A stretch of 64,000 nucleotides of DNA, from positions 19,943 through 83,942 of the forward strand of contig JAEZIT010000086.1 in assembly GCA_023436495.1 (NCBI GenBank), written 5' to 3'. The notes under the pieces were generated by a model. It was not told the DNA's origin. It worked only from the letters and a program-made list of their open reading frames with translations, and made no database searches. Below, in pieces: positions 62,601 through 64,000 of the stretch. The position numbers were made by a program, and so were the translations under genes. The DNA is from Acidobacteriota bacterium (GTDB taxonomy: Bacteria > Acidobacteriota > Blastocatellia > Pyrinomonadales > Pyrinomonadaceae). How positions within the stretch are numbered: the stretch's first letter is position 1; every line of letters begins with the position of its first letter.

Positions 62601-62986
62601 TCTTCAGGCCGAGCGGAGCATCGGGTGCGGGAGAGTGGTGGCTGAACATGAGCACTCAGGGAGTGCGGGCCGTGTCCTTCGGGGCGGCAGGGGACAAGGC
62701 CGTGCCGGCCGACTACACAGGTGACGGGAAGACGGACGTTGCCGTGTTCAGGCCGTCGACGGGTTTCTGGTACATCCTGCGGAGCGAGGACCTCACCTTT
62801 TATGGCTTCCCGTTCGGCGTGGCGGGAGACGTGCCTTCTACGGGAGACTATGACGGTGACGGAAAGGCGGATCCTGCTGTCTTTAGAGCAGGGACGTGGT
62901 ACATCAACCGCTCGGCGGCAGGACAGACGGTTATCGGGTTCGGGACCGCAGGAGACGTGCCTGTGCCGAGTGCTTTTGTAAGATAG
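56696..62986 (+). CDS. Giant secreted protein: CSLREA, beta-helix, ten BACON repeats, FG-GAP/VCBS
   Basis: The 2096-residue product starts MSRAPQSRDRLRTSVSALSI; an ATG 36 codons upstream precedes the signal peptide and is less likely. Order: signal peptide; a CSLREA motif (FTVNSTADAIDANIGDGVCA, then CTLRAAIQEANA); a right-handed beta-helix; eight BACON-type repeats (each C-x3-P...W-x-x-x with FTVNQ or HTITQ ends); a second beta-helix; an Ig-like putative domain; two more BACON repeats; and five FG-GAP/VCBS units that match the gene at 51.6 kb. BACON domains bind glycans or mucins in other phyla; here a surface adhesion or scaffold role is inferred. The frame is intact. Confidence 0.88.
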   Translation: MSRAPQSRDRLRTSVSALSILLLVAGAFVFAANGLTAPVTDAQNRGAARPAFVEIFAAFFGYEFAAAPDDTAPEATFTVNSTADAIDANIGDGVCADAAGNCTLRAAIQEANATGAADSIIFNLQTLPAVIQLNAQIVPAELVVTRPVTITGPGARLLTVRGNANTLQGVFNITSGVSSSPAIITNLTVADSGGRGINNDGRLELADVTIRGNTYGIYNTDKLILTRSTITGNSNGGMYFAATSNAVNISNTTVTGNSTPASGGGISSLSTDVTLNNVTVSHNTATMSGGGIYYENAASGMNVRNTLVANNTSALGPDVHSQNVLTGIKIVSRGNNLIGRNSGDHGFTDGVNFDKVGTLASPIDPLLGPLQNNGGPTDTRATLTASPARDAGNFCVTNGTCAAGPPPTPLANDQRGPGFPRAFETGVDIGAFEAFYPAPAIASFAPANWGTGQGAFELTVSGTGFVQDSVVRWNGTARVTTFVSNTEVRAQILAADAASAGQFPVTVVNPTPGGGASPGANFPVTNCVFTLVPTSQNFTAAGGTFDIAVQAPFGCPWTAAVNNANWISITAGSSGRGPGTVSIAVASNNGAARSGTLTIGGQTFTVNQASGCTFTINPTSAPAPAGGGPGSFTLTASNSNCPWNAVSDQTWLTVTNANGTGSATINYSVAANTGPARSAHINIGGQQFTVNQSNGCAFTLVPTTQNFPRQGGSSTFQVNTSAGCAWTAVSSQTWVTVTSGSSGSGPGTVAYSVAANDGAARSATISVNGTLFTVTQDNGCTFSVAPASSNIPAAGQTGVTFAITPSNQNCPWTAAVTQGAGFVTITGGASGTGTGTVTYSVAANTGPVRIGKILAGGQEHTITQASGCSYTLTPTTTTIDQTGGTRSFNVTVNNQLCQWSAGVNVTWITLNAPTSGTGNGTVSFTVQANNTPQRIGDITVNGVVHRVTQADGCVYVLNPSSQTVSPAAGTGNFSVSAGQGCTFTAVSESNWITVTGGTPGTTSGTINFSYQANAGLQRQGTILVRNVRFTLTQQNGCSFTITPDNAPAPAGGGTGSVAVTASDALCPWTAAVNPANPWITVTSGASGTGSGAVQYSVAANVNPQRTGTILIATRTFTVTQASGCVYTLSPTSTVINDLGGTRSFQVQTNGNLCAWSAVPETGATWITVASGASGTGTGSVTLNIAASGGTERVGIVNAGGRQFTVNQVSTSVSNLNDSGVGSLRRAVGNSNLAPGADVITFQPGLQGTITLTSGEIAISDGSPVEVRGPGANRLAISGGNTSRIFAVNGASVTISGLKLTGGNGEGSGSAPDSKKGGAIDVTGGTIVLDAVDISGNTISVPSGPGNLALGGGISIFGGTNHVIRNSTLFNNRSTLGAAVIVQSATLTISNSTLFGNIAEREGGGIYNAGTLVIRNSTITRNSAPPGNNGAGIITWSGGLSLGNTIISENTGAEITFASGEVTSAGNNLVGDQAGDSGNTLNPVTYQATDIRDVPPQLAPLDYYGGLLMTAAILPNSPARDAGSNAGAPAFDARGSQRVINGAVDIGSFELNIDIAPASATLPDAAMGSFYSVVLTPTRFPNNDPNEIFAFSHNGGTLPAGISVVPETGVVLGEPLESGRFDFIVRVVSQTDGMAGVKKYSLTVRCPVAISPQNQGMPAAGGSGGFGITAAAGCNWAAVNNAPSWVTITSPATGSGSGSVTYTVAANSGPQRSGTITVGDQTHTITQNVGSCAFSINPTSSSLPAGAGGGTVNVTAGAGCAWTAQSNNPTWLSVTSGATGSGNGTVSYSVTANSGAARAGTLTIAGQTFTVNQAGAAGARAPFDLDGDGKTDVGVYRPNGSFGGEWWYLRSSDGDGRAFGFGASTDAISPADFTGDGKTDIAVFRPSTGFWYVMRSEDNTFYGFPFGAAGDVPVPADFDADGKADAAVFRAGTWFISLSSGGSRIESFGTASDMPVAADYDGDGKADLAVFRPSGASGAGEWWLNMSTQGVRAVSFGAAGDKAVPADYTGDGKTDVAVFRPSTGFWYILRSEDLTFYGFPFGVAGDVPSTGDYDGDGKADPAVFRAGTWYINRSAAGQTVIGFGTAGDVPVPSAFVR

Positions 62987-63157
62987 CGCAAGAGAGAAGA
63001 AGAAAGGCAGCCGTCGGATATTCTCCGGCGGCTGTTTTTATATGGGAAGGAATTATGAATTTAGAATTGCGAATTAGGAATTCAAGCAAAGACGTTGGCC
63101 CTCGGGAACGGACTTTTTTCATTAGTAATTAATAATTGGTTAATTGGTAATTAGTAA
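62150..63157. repeat. 1-kb direct repeat, copy B (3' module of the second giant gene plus downstream region)
   Basis: Nearly identical to 53923-54959. It includes the FG-GAP coding region, the stop, the terminator and the AT-rich tail. Confidence 0.85.
63010..63039 (+). terminator. Rho-independent terminator after the second giant gene
   Basis: GCCGTCGG (63010-63017) pairs with CCGGCGGC (63025-63032) and TTTTT follows, the same element as at 54809. Confidence 0.7.
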
Positions 63158-63186
63158 CGAAGAGAATTGATAGATACGGTGTCCGA

Positions 63187-64000
63187 TTATTGTCCGGGGT
63201 CGGCGGCGATCTCGTAGCCGCGGCCGGTGATGGTTGGGCCGTTAATGATCCAGACGGGGCGGTCGGGGAATGCGGCGAGGACGCGTTCGCGTGTTTCGGG
63301 GTCGCGGTCCCAGGCGTAAATAGGTGTGTCGGAAGTTAGATCGACGGGGTTATAAACGGCGGCGGATGCGTAATCGGGGAAACGTTCGCCGCGAATAAGG
63401 ACGAGGCTTTTGCCGAAATGGTGTTCCGCGGAAAGAGCGTTTATCTGCGGCGACATGTTCAGATAAGTGTGATATTTATCGACGGCGCGCCACGGGACGA
63501 AGTTGACGAGGGCCATCAAAGAAAGGGCGGCGACGGCCGTCAGCAGGCGCGGATCGAGGCTGCCGTTATTATTGAGCCGCTTGCTTAGCTCCTGTATGCC
63601 GCGGGCGCTTAGCACGATGTAGGGCAAGACCATCTGGAACCAGTAGCGTGCGGCGAAATCGGGGCCGCCGCTGAACCAATAGAAAAAGTGAGCGATGTAA
63701 ACGCCCGCGATCAGTGCGAACATCAGCAGGTCGGCACGCTGGAAACGGCGAAACAGGAGGAACACAAGGATAAGAATAAGCGAACCGGCCGCCCATCCGA
63801 ACATGTCGGTATTGATCGCCGTGATGTTCAGGTTCGAGTTGATGATCGCTTCGAGCGGGCTGTGGCCGGGATACGGATCGATCGGCCAACCGGCACCGCG
63901 GTTCGGCCCGAAACCCAAAGCGTTCGTGCCGACGCCCATATATTTATCGGTCCACGCCATCACGGGGAATTTTGTGGGGCTGCCGGTAAAGAAGTAATTG
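63187..64000 (-). CDS. Polytopic membrane protein, C-terminal part (ArnT/GT39-like glycosyltransferase)
   Basis: The minus-strand frame is open to the right edge, so the N-terminus is missing. The visible part begins NYFFTGSPTKFPVMAWTDKY followed by LGFGPNRGAGWPIDPY, a pattern of the second half of the dolichyl-phosphate-mannose/ArnT-like glycosyltransferases. Membrane helices lie near 63.7 and 63.6 kb and a soluble C-terminal domain ends RGYEIAADPGQ. The donor would be a polyprenyl-phosphate sugar; the acceptor is unknown. Confidence 0.6.
   Translation of the reverse strand, partial: NYFFTGSPTKFPVMAWTDKYMGVGTNALGFGPNRGAGWPIDPYPGHSPLEAIINSNLNITAINTDMFGWAAGSLILILVFLLFRRFQRADLLMFALIAGVYIAHFFYWFSGGPDFAARYWFQMVLPYIVLSARGIQELSKRLNNNGSLDPRLLTAVAALSLMALVNFVPWRAVDKYHTYLNMSPQINALSAEHHFGKSLVLIRGERFPDYASAAVYNPVDLTSDTPIYAWDRDPETRERVLAAFPDRPVWIINGPTITGRGYEIAADPGQ

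Overview
The window looks like a chromosome segment of a moderately GC-rich Acidobacteriota bacterium, most likely of the class Blastocatellia (Pyrinomonadaceae-like). This is inferred from the protein repertoire: an 'acidobacterial VWFA-related' protein, giant secreted proteins built from BACON, delta-60 and FG-GAP/VCBS repeats, carboxypeptidase-regulatory-like domains, an M61 peptidase with PDZ domain, and a PEGA/OmpA protein. No rRNA is present to confirm it. Two tRNA genes occur: Ser(GCT) at 10.2 kb and Ala(GGC) at 51.0 kb.

Layout. 0-10 kb: a DinB-like fragment, a beta-propeller lipoprotein, an M61 peptidase, an MFS exporter, a very large PDZ/GAF/PAS histidine kinase and an outer-membrane barrel protein. 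10-14.4 kb: tRNA-Ser, a membrane LuxR-type regulator, small genes, gltX, an SRPBCC protein and a DUF1801 protein. 15-18.3 kb: an XRE/nucleotidyltransferase toxin-antitoxin-like pair with a clear operator-promoter, then a secreted TIMP-like protein lying between two decayed copies of the 3' end of a D-amino-acid-oxidase-type gene. 18.7-23.2 kb: a visibly AT-richer defence island with a ParB-like protein, an unknown putative nuclease, a C5-cytosine methyltransferase whose motif IX is out of frame, a NotI-family restriction endonuclease and a Vsr repair nuclease. 24-25.4 kb: palindromic repeats and an orphan phage major capsid gene behind a strong promoter.

25.5-37.3 kb: an AsnC/Lrp regulator and three tyrosine-catabolism enzymes (phenylalanine hydroxylase, 4-hydroxyphenylpyruvate dioxygenase, homogentisate dioxygenase). 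They are interleaved with two DUF433/DUF5615 toxin-antitoxin pairs, several acetyltransferases (one AAC(3)-I-like), OsmC, a transposase remnant and a DoxX/DUF2071/methyltransferase/membrane-protein operon. Together the three enzymes carry Phe to maleylacetoacetate; the last two steps are not encoded here.

37.4-51 kb: a CHASE3 kinase with a response regulator and a hybrid kinase, then cell-envelope and housekeeping genes (acyltransferase-like membrane protein, PGRP-type amidase, methyltransferase, thyA, OmpA/PEGA protein, VWA protein, FmdB, lipocalin, trxB, PilZ, enoyl-CoA hydratase). 51.6-64 kb: two giant secreted proteins that share a nearly identical 1-kb 3' module. The first copy is broken by an in-frame amber codon. 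Between them lie a zinc-ribbon membrane protein and a thioredoxin, and a glycosyltransferase-like membrane protein runs off the right edge.

The most promising places for new biology are the ParB-like/putative nuclease pair in the restriction island, the XRE/nucleotidyltransferase pair, and the orphan capsid gene.
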